Below are positions 13,505-25,744 of a DNA stretch of 64,000 nucleotides, in pieces. The notes beneath the pieces were generated by a model. That model saw only the letters and a program-made list of their open reading frames with translations, was not told where the DNA came from and did no database searches. Numbering within the stretch: the stretch's first letter is position 1; the number at the start of each line of letters is the position of its first letter. The stretch is from Rhododendron vialii (taxonomy: Eukaryota > Streptophyta > Magnoliopsida > Ericales > Ericaceae). Location of the stretch: NCBI RefSeq assembly GCF_030253575.1, contig NC_080568.1, positions 20,422,501 through 20,486,500 on the forward strand. Direction: 5' to 3'. The translations under genes were made by a program, and so were the position numbers.

Positions 13505-14583
13505 GCTAGGTGTGTATCTTCTATTATTCTTACTTGAATGTAGTCAGCGTAGGCACCTCGCGTTGGCAAGCATATTAGGCCTATTATTGCAAAGACATTT
13601 ATCTTTATTTAAATTATTTGAAAATGTTATCTTTATTCAATTATTTGAAAAAGTCATACTTGAAATAGCTATAATAAATTTAATATTACAAATATATAGG
13701 AGTTAAAAAAAAATTGAGTACTACTTATTGGTTAGGAGAAACCCACTCAAAGCCATTAATTTTTTTTAAAGTGTTTAAAAACCTAACTACAGAAAATAAA
13801 TGCAACCTTATAAACTTTAGACGTCAGAATACTCCATCCGTCCCCCATTTTTTAGTCTCAGTTACCACTTTTTCCTATCCCAAAATTTTTGTCCCACTTA
13901 AAAACTAGATGGCTAATAGTCAAAGAATTTCCCATTATACCCTCCTTACTAATTTAATTTGAGGAAAACTTTAAATTTAAAAATGACCCGCTTTTCTCAT
14001 TTGTTGGCACCTTGATCTTCCGGGTGAGAATTTGATTCTGTTTTGGACTCCTACTTTGGTGCCTAAATGGCTGGCTAATCAACCCCAATTGACTGATGTC
14101 AAAAAGGTTTAATTTTGTATCAATTTATTTCCAAAAGCATTGAAGGGCAAAATTGAAAAAACAAATGATCAAACATGCAATAATTATGGCCTCTTATTAA
14201 ATTGGAATCCCGAAAAAGGACTAAAAATGGGGGATGCAGGGAGTATATAACTATATATACCAAAAGGATGTAATTAGAACAAAAACTAGATTGAAACAAA
14301 ACAGAAACCTTGAGGACGCAATTGAGAAGTTCAAAATCTAAGGACCAAATTGAAACCTACATAAATTAAGGACAAAAATGAGATACATAAAAATATAAGG
14401 AACAAATTATACTCACCCTTAACTATAAGGACTAAGAACCCGTACCAATACCAACTTTTTGGACTTTTAATTATGACTTTTTTTGATTTTGTCCTTAGTC
14501 ATTTTTTTTTTTTTTTTGTGTTTGTTAATTTTGCAATGAATTTTTGTAGATTATTGATTCGTTTCGACAAGACGAATTGGAAA
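13505..14583. repeat. 1.08 kb tandem duplication, copy 1
   Basis: The sequence from 'agctaggtgtgtatcttc' at 13505 recurs at 14584 with a constant offset of 1079 bp through at least 14341/15420. The copies differ by scattered substitutions and small indels. Each contains the same Stowaway-like MITE. The downstream border of copy 1 falls inside the left half of a foldback element ('gattcgtttcgacaagacgaattgg'). Confidence 0.9.
13832..14243. mobile_element. Stowaway-like MITE (copy 1)
   Basis: The ends 'ctccatccgtcccccatttt' and 'aaatgggggatgcagggag' are terminal inverted repeats of the plant Stowaway (Tc1/mariner) type, flanked by TA on both sides (13830-13831 and 14244-14245). The length is 412 bp with no ORF. 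The CTCCNTCCGTCCC end is the classic signature of this group. Confidence 0.85.
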
Positions 14584-15637
14584 GCTAGGTGTGTATCTTC
14601 AATTATTCTTACTTGAATGTAGTCAGTGTAGGCACCTCGCGTTGGCAAGCATATTAGGCCTATTATTGCAAAGACATTTATCTTTATTTAAATTATTTGA
14701 AAATGTTATCTTTATTCAATTATTTGAAAAAGTCATACTTGAAATAGCTATAATAAATTTAATATTACAAATATATAGGAGTTAAAAAAATTGAGTACTA
14801 CTTATTGGTTAGGAGAAACCCACTCTAACCCATTAATTTTTTTTAAAGTGTTTAAAAACCTAACTACGAAAAATAAATGCAACCTTATAAACTTTAGACG
14901 TCATAATACTCCATCCGTCCCCATTTTTTAGTAGTCTCAGTTACCACTTTTTCCTATCCCAAAATTTTTGTCCCACTTAAAAACTAGATGGCTAATAGTC
15001 AAAGAATTTCCCATTATACCCTCCTTACTAATTTAATTTGAGGAAAACTTTAAATTTAAAAATGACCCGCTTTTCTCATTTGCTGGCACCTTGATCTTTC
15101 GGGTGAGAATTTGATTCTGTTTTGGACTCCTATTTTGGTGCCTAAATGGCTGGCTAATCAACCCCAATTGACTGATGTCAAAAAGGTTTAATTTTGTATC
15201 AATTTATTCCCAAAAGGATAGAAGGGTAAAATTGAAAAAACAAGTGATCAAACATGCAATAATTATGGTCCCTTTTTAAATTGGAATCCCGAAAAAGGAC
15301 TAAAAAATGGGGATGCATGGAGTATAGAACTATATATACCAAAAGGATGTAATTAGAAGAAAAACCAGATTGAAACAAAACAGAAACCTTGAGGACGCAA
15401 TTGAGACGTTCAAAATCTAAGGACCAAATTGAAACCTGCATAAATTAAGGACAAAAATGAGATACATAAAAATATAAGGAACAAATTGACACTCACCCTT
15501 AATTATAAGGACTAAGAACCCGTACCAATAACAACTTTTAGGACTTTTTTCGATTTTGTCCTTATTCATTTTTTTTTGTTTGTTAATTTTGCAATGAACT
15601 TTTGTAGATTATTGATTCGTTTCGACAAGGGGAATTG
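14584..15637. repeat. 1.08 kb tandem duplication, copy 2
   Basis: Second copy of the 13505-14583 unit, differing at scattered bases (for example 'cagcgtagg' against 'cagtgtagg' near the start). It runs directly into the right half of the foldback element, which copy 1 lacks. This shows that the original locus was the unit plus the complete foldback, and that the duplication broke inside the foldback. Confidence 0.9.
14909..15322. mobile_element. Stowaway-like MITE (copy 2)
   Basis: Same element as 13832-14243, carried along by the tandem duplication rather than inserted independently, because the flanks match too. TIRs 'ctccatccgtccccatt' and 'atggggatgcatggag', with TA flanks. Confidence 0.85.
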
Positions 15638-15842
15638 GAACCTAAATATTTTTGGAAATAACAACTTTTTAGTAAAAAAAAAATTTATTTTTGCTAAAAA
15701 GTGGTTATTTTCTAAAATATTTGGGTCAAAGTAAATTCTTTTACTTTTTCGATTTGTATCGTCGAGACGAATCAATAATTCACAACAGTTTGGCACAAAA
15801 CTAACAAACACAAAAAAAATTGAATAAGGACAAAAAGTATTA
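15545..15842. mobile_element. Foldback MITE
   Basis: The two halves are long imperfect inverted repeats: 'ttgtccttattcattttttt' against 'aaaaattgaataaggacaa', and 'attattgattcgtttcgac' against 'gtcgagacgaatcaataat'. Related half-elements with the 'cgtc..gacgaat' core occur near 14556, 19610 and 61920. No coding capacity. Confidence 0.75.
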
Positions 15843-16727
15843 AAATAAAAAATACTTAGCGGAACGGGGTCTAATTGCTAGATAAATGTAGAATAAATTG
15901 TATAGATCCATACATTTGCCTGCGGGGACATGCACTAACAGGGGATACTCGTTCTCAGTTTGGCGTTAGTCCACATGAGATTTTGTTCCAGTTTTAACTG
16001 GCCCCTCACTAGAATCGGCCCTGATGTTTGGGTTGCTCGAACCCGACCTCAAGCTTAGTTGCTCATTTACTATTAAGAGATAAAAAATAATAAGACGGAG
16101 TACAAGTCAAAAAAAGAAGAAGAAATAATCAAGATTTTATTGTGCTTTTTGCTTAGATCAAAAAATCAAAATGTAACTCCGATTATAGTGCTTTATGATT
16201 AGCATGATTCAACTTCTCCTTGCAAATTTTGAAGCAATGTATGGTTAACTTTTCTCCTTAAATTTTTGCAGTGGTAATTTATTTTTGTTTTATTTACTTT
16301 TCCTAATTTATTTTTAAACTTTTCATCATCATTTTTGAAATTAATTATGGATCTCGATGAAAGGAATAAGAAATATATAAAAATGGGAACCAAAGTTTAT
16401 GATAAAAGGTTCAGATAATACAACATTAAGGACAAAATAAAAAGTACTCTGTTGGTTTCTTTTGTGACCCTTTTTTGCTTTTGGTCGTATTTTTTTTTTT
16501 ACTTTTTAAACTTTTCTTGTCGAGATGGATTATTGATCCAAAAAAATAACGAAAAATCTCAACAAAAACAGAAAAGACAGAATTTTTTTCTAGGAAGAAT
16601 GTGGAACTTCTGCATATTGTTACATAACATATGTTTTCTTTGTTGATATTTAAATTGTTCATTTTAAATTTTGATAGAAAGAAAAATGCAAAAAGTCAAA
16701 AAAATTAGTAGTAAGTTTTATACTCAA
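15843..16727. other. AT-rich intergenic stretch
   Basis: No gene recognised. Long A/T runs break every frame; a GC-richer patch at 15920-16050 has no coding pattern. Confidence 0.5.
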
Positions 16728-17112
16728 AACTTCTTATAAGGGCGTCCTTACCGTATTAAAGTGAGGACGCCCTTTTCCGACCAATTTGCGATGATCCGAG
16801 CCGCTCAATATGTTCAAAACGTAATTTTAAGAGTACCCGCGAGAAATCAGCAAATAAAAAGACCGGGAAGGGCTTCATCAGAGCAATTTTTGTTTGTTTT
16901 TTTATCGAACGGTTCAAATAAAAACTGTTCGGATAAGGCCCTTCCTGGTCTTTCTTCTTTTTTTTTTTTTTTTTTTTCTGATTTCTAGCGAGTACTCTTA
17001 AAATCACGTTCTGAACACATTGAGCGGCTCAGATCATCGAAATTTGGTCGGAAAATGAGAGAAAAGGGGACGTCCGCAACTTAATACGGTAAGGATGCCC
17101 TTATAAGAAGTT
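16728..17112. mobile_element. 385 bp foldback element with long terminal inverted repeats
   Basis: The outer ends 'aacttcttataagggcgtcc' and 'ggatgcccttataagaagtt' are inverted, and the inversion continues inward through 'gatccgagccgctcaa' / 'ttgagcggctcagatc' and 'aagagtacccgcgagaaatcag' / 'ctgatttctagcgagtactctt'. Each arm is about 150 bp and the loop is a T-rich 'gacc(g/a)gga..aggg' segment. It looks like a DNA-transposon-derived MITE; the superfamily is unresolved. Confidence 0.8.
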
Positions 17113-17965
17113 AACTGAAGTTTTATATTCTAAAATATGATCTTAATTTTTGTTATCTATTTGAGCTATTCTAATTAAGAGCAATGCAAAAGGTACAAAT
17201 ATTTGAATGAAAGATAAAAAAGAAGTATGTCAATAAAATTTGATCACCCAAATAAAATCTAAGCCTCAACATTAAAAGAGTGCCAGGAGTTTAAAAAAAA
17301 GTAAAGTCGTTTGCTAACTAAAAGTAGGAATGGAAGTCTTTCCACTGGGCCAAAATGCCATATGGTTGTAATGTTGTTGAATTTTATACAGTATTTATTA
17401 TAAATGTTTAGTTTGAATTTTTTTTTATAGTTGCTCCAGCCCGGGGTTGTCCAAGCTCTGGGCTTAGCCATGGCCAGCCTTGGCCCTCGTTTGTGAATGA
17501 TGGCATATGTTTTCCATTATTGATCGAGATGCATGTAAACTGGTTTAAAAACTTGAGTTATCCAAGAAAAATAAAATCGATCGTACGTATTTGTCCATGA
17601 GCCATCATATATATGCACCATTGTCTGCTATATCCTGTCCATATTATATAATTAAGACAAGGTACGTTCACAAATTAAAATTAGCTCAATGCGACTTTGG
17701 TTAAGTTGGAATTCAGCTGTAAATAGAACTACATATTCGGTTTCTTAAACATTAATTCGTGGTTCATTTCGGCGAAAGAAACTTTGATTAGAATTAATTT
17801 TTAACATTTATCTCTACAAATTTTCAAGGTACAATATATGAAAAAGATCTAGAGAGTACTTTGATCCCTAGTAAATTAAGCTTTTTTTTATAAGTCGATA
17901 TCTGACCGAATAAATCGATCGATCGATTAATTGTCAACCATTTCTTCAACCCGATCCCCTCTTTT
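17113..17965. other. AT-rich intergenic stretch, 3' of the DUF761 gene
   Basis: No coding sequence. It will hold the 3' UTR and polyadenylation region of the minus-strand gene that ends at 17966. Confidence 0.5.
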
Positions 17966-18508
17966 TTACCCTCTCTCAAAGTCTCCCCTAGCTTCAAGCC
18001 ACCTTTGTCTGTTAACTTTGGCTATAAAATCTTCAATTCTTTTGTTTAATTCTTCGGTTGGTAAATCCGACTCCCCTTCTTCATCTCTCCTCTCTTCCTC
18101 CTCCTTGTCCTGTTCGTAAGAATCACCATCACCATCGTTGCCATTGCTTGCTATTTCTTCTCCGATTTCTTTCTCTACCATATATCCATCTTCAATCTTA
18201 TTCACACTCTCTTCCGTACCATTCGTTTCCAATTGCTCTTCTTTCTTCTCACTTACTAGAGACGAACGTGAACTCGCGAACTTTGATTCTCCAACGACGA
18301 AGATAATGATGGCATTGCATAAAATGAACAGGCACTTGGGGTTGAAGACGAAAGACTTGAAATTCGGTAGAGAAACAAAAACAAAGTGCTTCAAAGAATT
18401 ATAAGAAAGGTGCGTAAACAAAAAAGGGTGAGAACAGAACAGAGTAAGAACTATAGCTGCGACGGACGGAAGAACTAGGTTATTGAGAAACCTGTATTTT
18501 GAATCCAT
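17966..18508 (-). CDS. DUF761-type small membrane protein (cotton-fibre-protein-like)
   Basis: Single-exon gene of 180 residues. The N-terminal third has two hydrophobic segments (about residues 10-32 and 52-74), the second ending in LCNAIIIFVVGESKFA. The middle (about 85-145) is acidic and low in complexity. The C-terminus holds LPTEELNKRIEDFIAKVNRQR, the hallmark of the plant DUF761 C-terminal helix, which is often paired with an N-terminal DUF4408 region. The biochemical function of this family is not established; members are small plant proteins reported in stress and growth contexts. The start is the only ATG before the first membrane segment. A TATA-like 'ctatatagc' on the minus strand lies about 100 bp upstream. 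Opposite-strand ORFs here are shadows. Confidence 0.82.
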   Translation of the reverse strand: MDSKYRFLNNLVLPSVAAIVLTLFCSHPFLFTHLSYNSLKHFVFVSLPNFKSFVFNPKCLFILCNAIIIFVVGESKFASSRSSLVSEKKEEQLETNGTEESVNKIEDGYMVEKEIGEEIASNGNDGDGDSYEQDKEEEERRDEEGESDLPTEELNKRIEDFIAKVNRQRWLEARGDFERG

Positions 18509-18599
18509 TGCTTGAAAATGGGTGCAAGGGGGCCGGGTTGTAATGAAATACTAGTTGAGTTTCCAAGTGGGTTGAAATTTTGAGGAATATGTTGGATGG

Positions 18600-18700
18600 A
18601 GGGAAGCTATATAGGGAATTATGGAGATTGATTGATTAATTCTCATTTGGCTGATTCACATAGGGACTGATAGAGAAAGGCTTTATATATATACCGGTGG
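18600..18700 (-). promoter_or_regulatory. Putative promoter of the DUF761 gene
   Basis: On the minus strand two TATA-like elements precede the ATG at 18508: 'ggtatatatataaagcc' at 18680-18696 and 'ccctatatagcttcc' at about 18604-18618. The proximal one is at a more usual distance for a short leader. This is motif-based inference only. Confidence 0.4.
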
Positions 18701-18899
18701 AAAAGCTTGCAAGCTGGGATATTTTGGTAGATTCATTCAAACACATGCATGTTGCTCTTTAGGAGTAGTTTAATAGAGATCGAATCAGAGATATGGGTTG
18801 CCTTTAGAAAAGCAATGGGTATTGAAAAATCAGTTTATAATTAATTGGGTGCTTTGGTTTTGTTGTTTCCTTTTGCTTCTGACTATTCCTGTGGGCGGG

Positions 18900-19081
18900 G
18901 GTTTTTTTTTTTTTTTTTTTCCAGTATTTAACGCAATTAACTTAAAATTTACCTCACATAGACATATTCTCCAAAAGTTGAAAGGAACTGATAACTTTGC
19001 TGTGGTCATCTGGTTTGTGACATCGAAGTACAATAATGGAGGGCAACAAAAAGAAACTACGTTCATTGTATACATTGGGCT
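18900..19081. other. Upstream flank of the DUF761 gene, poly(T) tract
   Basis: A T run at 18902-18921 and unassigned sequence on either side; nothing coding. Confidence 0.4.
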
Positions 19082-19322
19082 CTGTTTTGTTTCGATGTAA
19101 AATGTTTTTCATGTAAAATATTTTTTTTGAAAACGAACTTTAAATTTTTATTTTTTGGTATTTGGTTGGCACTACGAAAGATTTAAGAGTAAATCATTTT
19201 CATCTAATTAATGAAAAATCTTTTACATATAAAATATTTTTCTCATTTTTTACACAAAAAAACATCAGAAAATAGGTAAAATATTTTACAGAAAAATATT
19301 TTACGCCCAAACAAATGGAGCC
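19082..19322 (-). mobile_element. MITE, reverse copy of the 'aaacaaatggagcc' family
   Basis: It starts 'ctctgttttgtttcgatg' and ends 'gcccaaacaaatggagcc'. Its internal 'taaatcattttcatctaatt' is the reverse complement of the segment seen at 840-880 and 61440-61470. 241 bp, no ORF. Confidence 0.75.
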
Positions 19323-19837
19323 TGATTTTGATCTTCAAATGGACAACCTAGCTAGTACATTGCATGCTATCAATCCATCTTCTTTTGAATATCAGCAAGA
19401 TACATACTACTGATCATGTAGTTTCATTTTCAACGTAAGAATCTCCACATCGTTTCCTTTGTCTGTTACATTTTCTCAATATATGTGACTTTTTTTTTTA
19501 TAGAAAAGATAGGAGTGAGATATATATAGGCTGCGTTCTTTTAAACTTATCTTAAAATAAGTTGGTTTGTCATTATTTTTTTTTTCGCATTTGTTAATTT
19601 TGTGCTAAACTTTTGTGTATTATTAATTCTCTCGACGAGAGGAATCGGGAAAGTTAAATTTTTTTTTTACTTCTACACAAGTATTTTGAGAAATAACCAT
19701 CTATTTATCAAAATAAGTCAACTTATTTGGTCAACAACATCTGCTTAAGGCTCACCACTTGTGTGCAATGTGGGTTCGACTCTTGTGCCCAACATTGAAA
19801 GTCTTTTGTGCACCTTGTCGGTGAAAGTCTGAAACTA

Positions 19838-20048
19838 AGGCTCTGTTTGGAATATAGAAAAAGAAAAAGAAAAGTATATACAATAATTAAGAAGAAAATA
19901 AGAGAAACATCTAAATAGGGACCGGGAAGAAAGTTGAATTGAGATTTCAAATTTTATCTCTTTTTTTTTAAGAACCAAATAATGAGAGTGATTTTTTAAA
20001 ATTTTCTTTCTTTTCCATTTCTTTTCACAAATTCCAAACAAAGCCTAA
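19838..20048. mobile_element. hAT-like MITE with 'ggctctgtttggaa' ends
   Basis: The ends 'aaggctctgtttggaat' and 'attccaaacaaagcct' form terminal inverted repeats around an A/T-rich body of about 210 bp. The element at 40944-41152 has the same ends and a similar body. The superfamily guess is based on size and ends only. Confidence 0.65.
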
Positions 20049-22031
<1,983 letters not shown>

Positions 22032-22254
22032 CAGGGTGATCTAGGGCAGCTTACGGGCATTTCAGACTAATCATTACAACCTTCCCACAACTCTTTTCAC
22101 GCTTACACGTGAGGTGAGGTGGTCTTAAGAGTTGATGGAAAGAAGAATCGGAGCTGAGATGTTAGAATGAAACAAATTCATAAATTATATAAGCCAAGAC
22201 CACCCGACGAACCCTTGTGTTAAGTCTGTCTTGCTACACTGACAACCTATACTT

Positions 22255-22550
22255 CGGTGTCCCTGGTCATTTTGGGGACACCGTAACTTTTGGCATAACA
22301 AAACCATTATGAGTATAACCAAAACTCATTACAAGCATAACAGAACCATAACAAGACATAACTTGTTTGTTATGCCTTGGTTGGGTTTGGTTATGCTTTG
22401 ATTGGTTTTTTGGATATTCCTTAATTATGCCTTATTTGGGTTCTGTTATGCTTGTAATGGGTTTTAGTTATGCTCATAATGATGAAGTCATGCCAAAAAT
22501 TACGGTATCCCCAAAATAACCGGGAACACCATAGCATCATCCTATCTTGC
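22255..22550. mobile_element. Foldback MITE with arms of about 130 bp
   Basis: The outer ends 'ggtgtccctggtcattttgg' and 'ccaaaataaccgggaacacc' are inverted. Inside, 'cataacaaaaccattatgag' and its neighbour motifs ('attacaagcataacagaacc') face 'ttctgttatgcttgtaat' and 'ctcataatgatgaagtcatg'. A detached end is at 20214. No ORF. Confidence 0.75.
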
Positions 22551-23412
22551 TACATACTACAACAGTTACCATCTTTTGGGAGAAATGATATGCAATTCGA
22601 AGAGGCAGGTAAAAAGATTTTTTAGTCAATTTTGGTAGGTTTTCTTAAGGGGGCAGCAAAGTGTGAGGTAATCAAGAATCCCCTAGTGGGGGTGTGGGGT
22701 TTGCTAGTTGTGAATTGTTCTTGTGATAGCCCTCTGTTTTGCAAGTTTCTACTCCTCTTTTGCAACTACTTCCTTTCGCTAATTACGTATGGTTTCTTCC
22801 TCGATCAGTTCAACGAATTGGGAATTTTAAGGAATAATAGTTTTCATAATTTACAAAAACTCTAAAAATGTTTATGAGAAATAAAAAAAATAAAAACATG
22901 TTACCAAACAAATTTTCTCCATTAATTTTCAAAAAAGTAAAAACAAAAATAAAAAATTGAAAAATAAAAATGTTACCAAACAGCCCCTTAACTTTTTGGA
23001 AAGTATTTGAAAAGTAGGAAAACCTCTCCAATGTCCTCCACACTCTCCTCCCTGTAAACTTTTCTCCTCCCTATGAACTTTTTCTGGGTAAAAAGTTCCG
23101 CCCATGAATTTATGAATTTGTTACCACGAATATTAGATGTGCGCTCAACACCAATCTTCACTATAACATCACAAAACACTATTCTCCAATATTAGAGGTT
23201 GAGCACACGCGATGCGTGTGACATACATCGTTTAACCCAATTACATAAAACACTACTTACTTGTTATCTGGTTGAATATTTTTGGTTTCTCTATCTTGTG
23301 AGTTGTGACTTCTCTTTCTCGGTTTGAAAATAGTTGGAACACTTCTTATTTGTTATCTACGGAAAAAGGACGAAGGTAGAGAGTGTCGTTAGAATTTGTG
23401 GCTTTTACAATT
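22551..23412. other. Intergenic region with a possible MITE at 22805-22988
   Basis: The segment starts near 'aattgggaattttaaggaataat' and ends 'tgttaccaaacagcccctta', with a repeated 'aaaaatgttaccaaaca'. This suggests a decayed DNA element. No gene. Confidence 0.4.
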
Positions 23413-23426
23413 GGTTCTCCAATGTT

Positions 23427-24224
23427 TTTTAATTTTTTTTGTCAAAATTATAGGAATTTCATTGATTGAAAGAAATAATAGATACACTAAAAGAAGCTCA
23501 CATCCTCATGGAGAGAAATGGACAGCCATTCGGGCGAGTAAGCCTCCAAAGGGACACACCTACAACTCCAAAACCATAACAAGCAACACAACGCACAACC
23601 CGATAGACACCCGAAACCTCCACCAACGAGGAGGAGACAACTCCACAGAGGGAGAAGAATAGAAAAAGACCGGAAACGTCCACCAACGGGAAGGGGACAA
23701 CTCCACAAAGGGAGAAAAACATAAAAAAATAAAAATAAAACCAATAAATAAAACCACCGGCTTCGCTTCTCTTAATTATTGGTCATCGCTCTTTCGACCC
23801 CAAACTCAATGGATCTACACCCATGGGGGAGGGTTGAAGGGGATGAAAGAAACTAGAAGCGAACCTAATCGGAGTAGAGAGCAAAGCTGAAAGGATTGAA
23901 GAACGCAAGGCTAGAGCCACCAGTGCAAAGCCTACCTAGGCACCAAACCAGAAAGTATCGCCGCTTATGCACTGCCTTGGAACGGCGCCGCTAGAGATCG
24001 ATGGGGGAAATGATGGATGGGTGGAGAGGTAAGATGGCAAGAGAGGCAAAGATCTTCTAGGAAGAGTTGAAAGGAGAGATGGTGTTGATAAAAGAAAGGA
24101 AGGAAGCGGGGAAGGAGAAGGTGGGGGTATGAGGTGGAGGCCACCCCCGAACAAAACCCTAGTAGGTGTGGAAAGGCTAGAGAGAGAGGCTCTCAAGTTT
24201 AGAGAGGGAAAGCACTGAATCTCT
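23427..24224 (-). mobile_element. Non-autonomous retroposon with a 14-bp target duplication
   Basis: Flanked by perfect direct repeats 'ggttctccaatgtt' at 23413-23426 and 24225-24238. On the minus strand it ends in an A-rich tail next to the 23413 repeat, preceded by 'tcaatgaaattcctataatt', the hallmark of target-primed retroposition. The minus-strand 5' part has 'aaccctag'-type and TC-rich leader sequence. There is no reverse transcriptase, so it is either an internally deleted LINE or a retrocopied non-coding transcript. About 55 bp is repeated internally ('ctccct(t/c)tgtggagttgtc' twice). Confidence 0.8.
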
Positions 24225-24238
24225 GGTTCTCCAATGTT

Positions 24239-24597
24239 CGATGTGTTGATTTTCCATAAGAGTTCCATTTGCTCCCTTTTCATGCCAATTTTTTCTATTG
24301 TGATTTTGGGTCGGTTGGAATTATGGAAATTATTTTTTTGAAAACTGAAGCACTTAGTATTCTTTTCAAACTACCATGGGGGGTTGCGAAATTTCAAGTT
24401 TATCTGCATCTGACTAGCTTGTTGAAAATACAATTTAGTTGGAGAAAATTAGAATGGCAAAAGTATACACAATCTCAAGAAAAGTGGACACCAGAAGGGT
24501 ATTCTCCCCTTCTATATCAAAATACATAGTTGTTTGAATGCTCCAATTTGTCATAATTCTTTGACATAAGGGTAGGCTTCAATTTGGACCTTTTATT
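24239..24597. other. Intergenic stretch
   Basis: No recognisable domain; it includes the continuation of the sequence split by the retroposon at 23427. Confidence 0.4.
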
Positions 24598-24927
24598 TTG
24601 GGCGCCGCTATTCGCAGCCCTCTATTTACTCCCGTAGCCCACTAAATTTCGGTAAATGATTGTTGAAAATCATAAATAACATTTCGGTAAATTGCTGTTG
24701 AAAACAAGATTAATTTCGGTAACTACATGTCGAAAATATGTTCAACTTTCGGTAAATAACTGCCGAACATGCATTTTCGGTAAACATCTGTTGAAAAAAA
24801 TATTATATTTCGGTAATTGGACGCTGAAAATATATCTCAATTTCGGTAACTAACTGTCGAGTATAATTGAAAATTTTTGACGGGTTATGGGAGTAAATAG
24901 AGGGCTGCGAATAGCAGCGCCCTTTAT
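24598..24927. mobile_element. MITE with seven internal tandem 'tttcggtaa' units
   Basis: The terminal inverted repeats are about 34 bp: 'gggcgccgctattcgcagcc' ... and 'ggctgcgaatagcagcgccc'. Between them lie seven diverged units of about 28-37 bp, starting 'tttcggtaa' near 24649, 24680, 24713, 24746, 24774, 24808 and 24840, each followed about 12 bp later by 'tg(t/c)(t/c)gaaaa'. Each unit is an imperfect palindrome (tttcgg...cgaaa). Confidence 0.85.
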
Positions 24928-25084
24928 TTTTAAAATATCTTAATTTCATCCTTATAATTTTATATATATATACTGTAGTTTAGTCCTTATATTTTGAACT
25001 TTTCAATTTCGCCCTCAATGTTTCTTATTTGTTTCAATCTGATTTTTTCTCTACTTATAACATTGTCCTTTAAGTCTATATATT

Positions 25085-25464
25085 AGGAAAATTTATATAA
25101 ATGGTCCTCCTTGTTTCATCCTAGTCTCATTTTTGTCATCTAAGTATCAATTATAACTCTTTTGACCTTCAAGTTTGATTTTCGTACCAAATTGGTCTAA
25201 TTAATAACTTTTGTTAGCTAAACTGGATGGAAAAAATCAAATTAATGGCAGTTTGGACATTGCAGTTTGTACCAAGTTGGTCCAATTGATGACGTATTCC
25301 CTTAATCTGATTTTTTCCATCCAGTTTGGCTGATAGACGTTATCAATTGGACCAACTTGGTATGAAAACAAAACTTGATGGTCAAAAGAGTTGCAATTGA
25401 TACTTGGAGGACGAAAATGAGATTCGGGTGAAACTAGGAGGACCATTTCTATAAATTTCCTTAT
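25085..25464. mobile_element. Foldback element, arms of about 170 bp
   Basis: 'aggaaaatttatataaatgg' at the left faces 'ccatttctataaatttcct' at the right. The inversion continues through 'ctcttttgaccttcaagtttg' / 'aaacttgatggtcaaaagag' and 'aaactggatggaaaaaatca' / 'tgattttttccatccagttt'. No coding content. Confidence 0.8.
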
Positions 25465-25518
25465 ATATTATAAGTTGTTGACGACCACTTTGAAATTGAG
25501 ACTACGATACATGCCGGT

Positions 25519-25702
25519 TGTAACATTTTTTTTTAATTGAGGTGCTTAAATATTATATTTAATAACCTAAAGGACTAAAGTGCAAATTTTTTTTAGAACT
25601 GTGCATGTGTGCCGTGTGAGAGCTGATGTGTTGTGTGTGTGTGTTTCTTTTAAAACAAAAGGAAAAAAAAAAAAACCAAACCCATCAGGAGAGGTTTTCA
25701 AC

Positions 25703-25744
<42 letters not shown>

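Noticed and set aside
13512..14785. Two nearly identical 64-codon ORFs (13512 and 14591)
   Set aside because: They repeat only because the underlying 1.08 kb DNA is tandemly duplicated; no coding features.
18058..18404. Plus-strand ORFs overlapping the DUF761 gene
   Set aside because: Antisense shadows; the minus-strand reading has the family motif and membrane segments.
23487..23757. Three overlapping minus-strand ORFs (GVVPFPLVDVSG... type)
   Set aside because: They come from the internal duplicated segment of the retroposon at 23427-24224, in three different frames.
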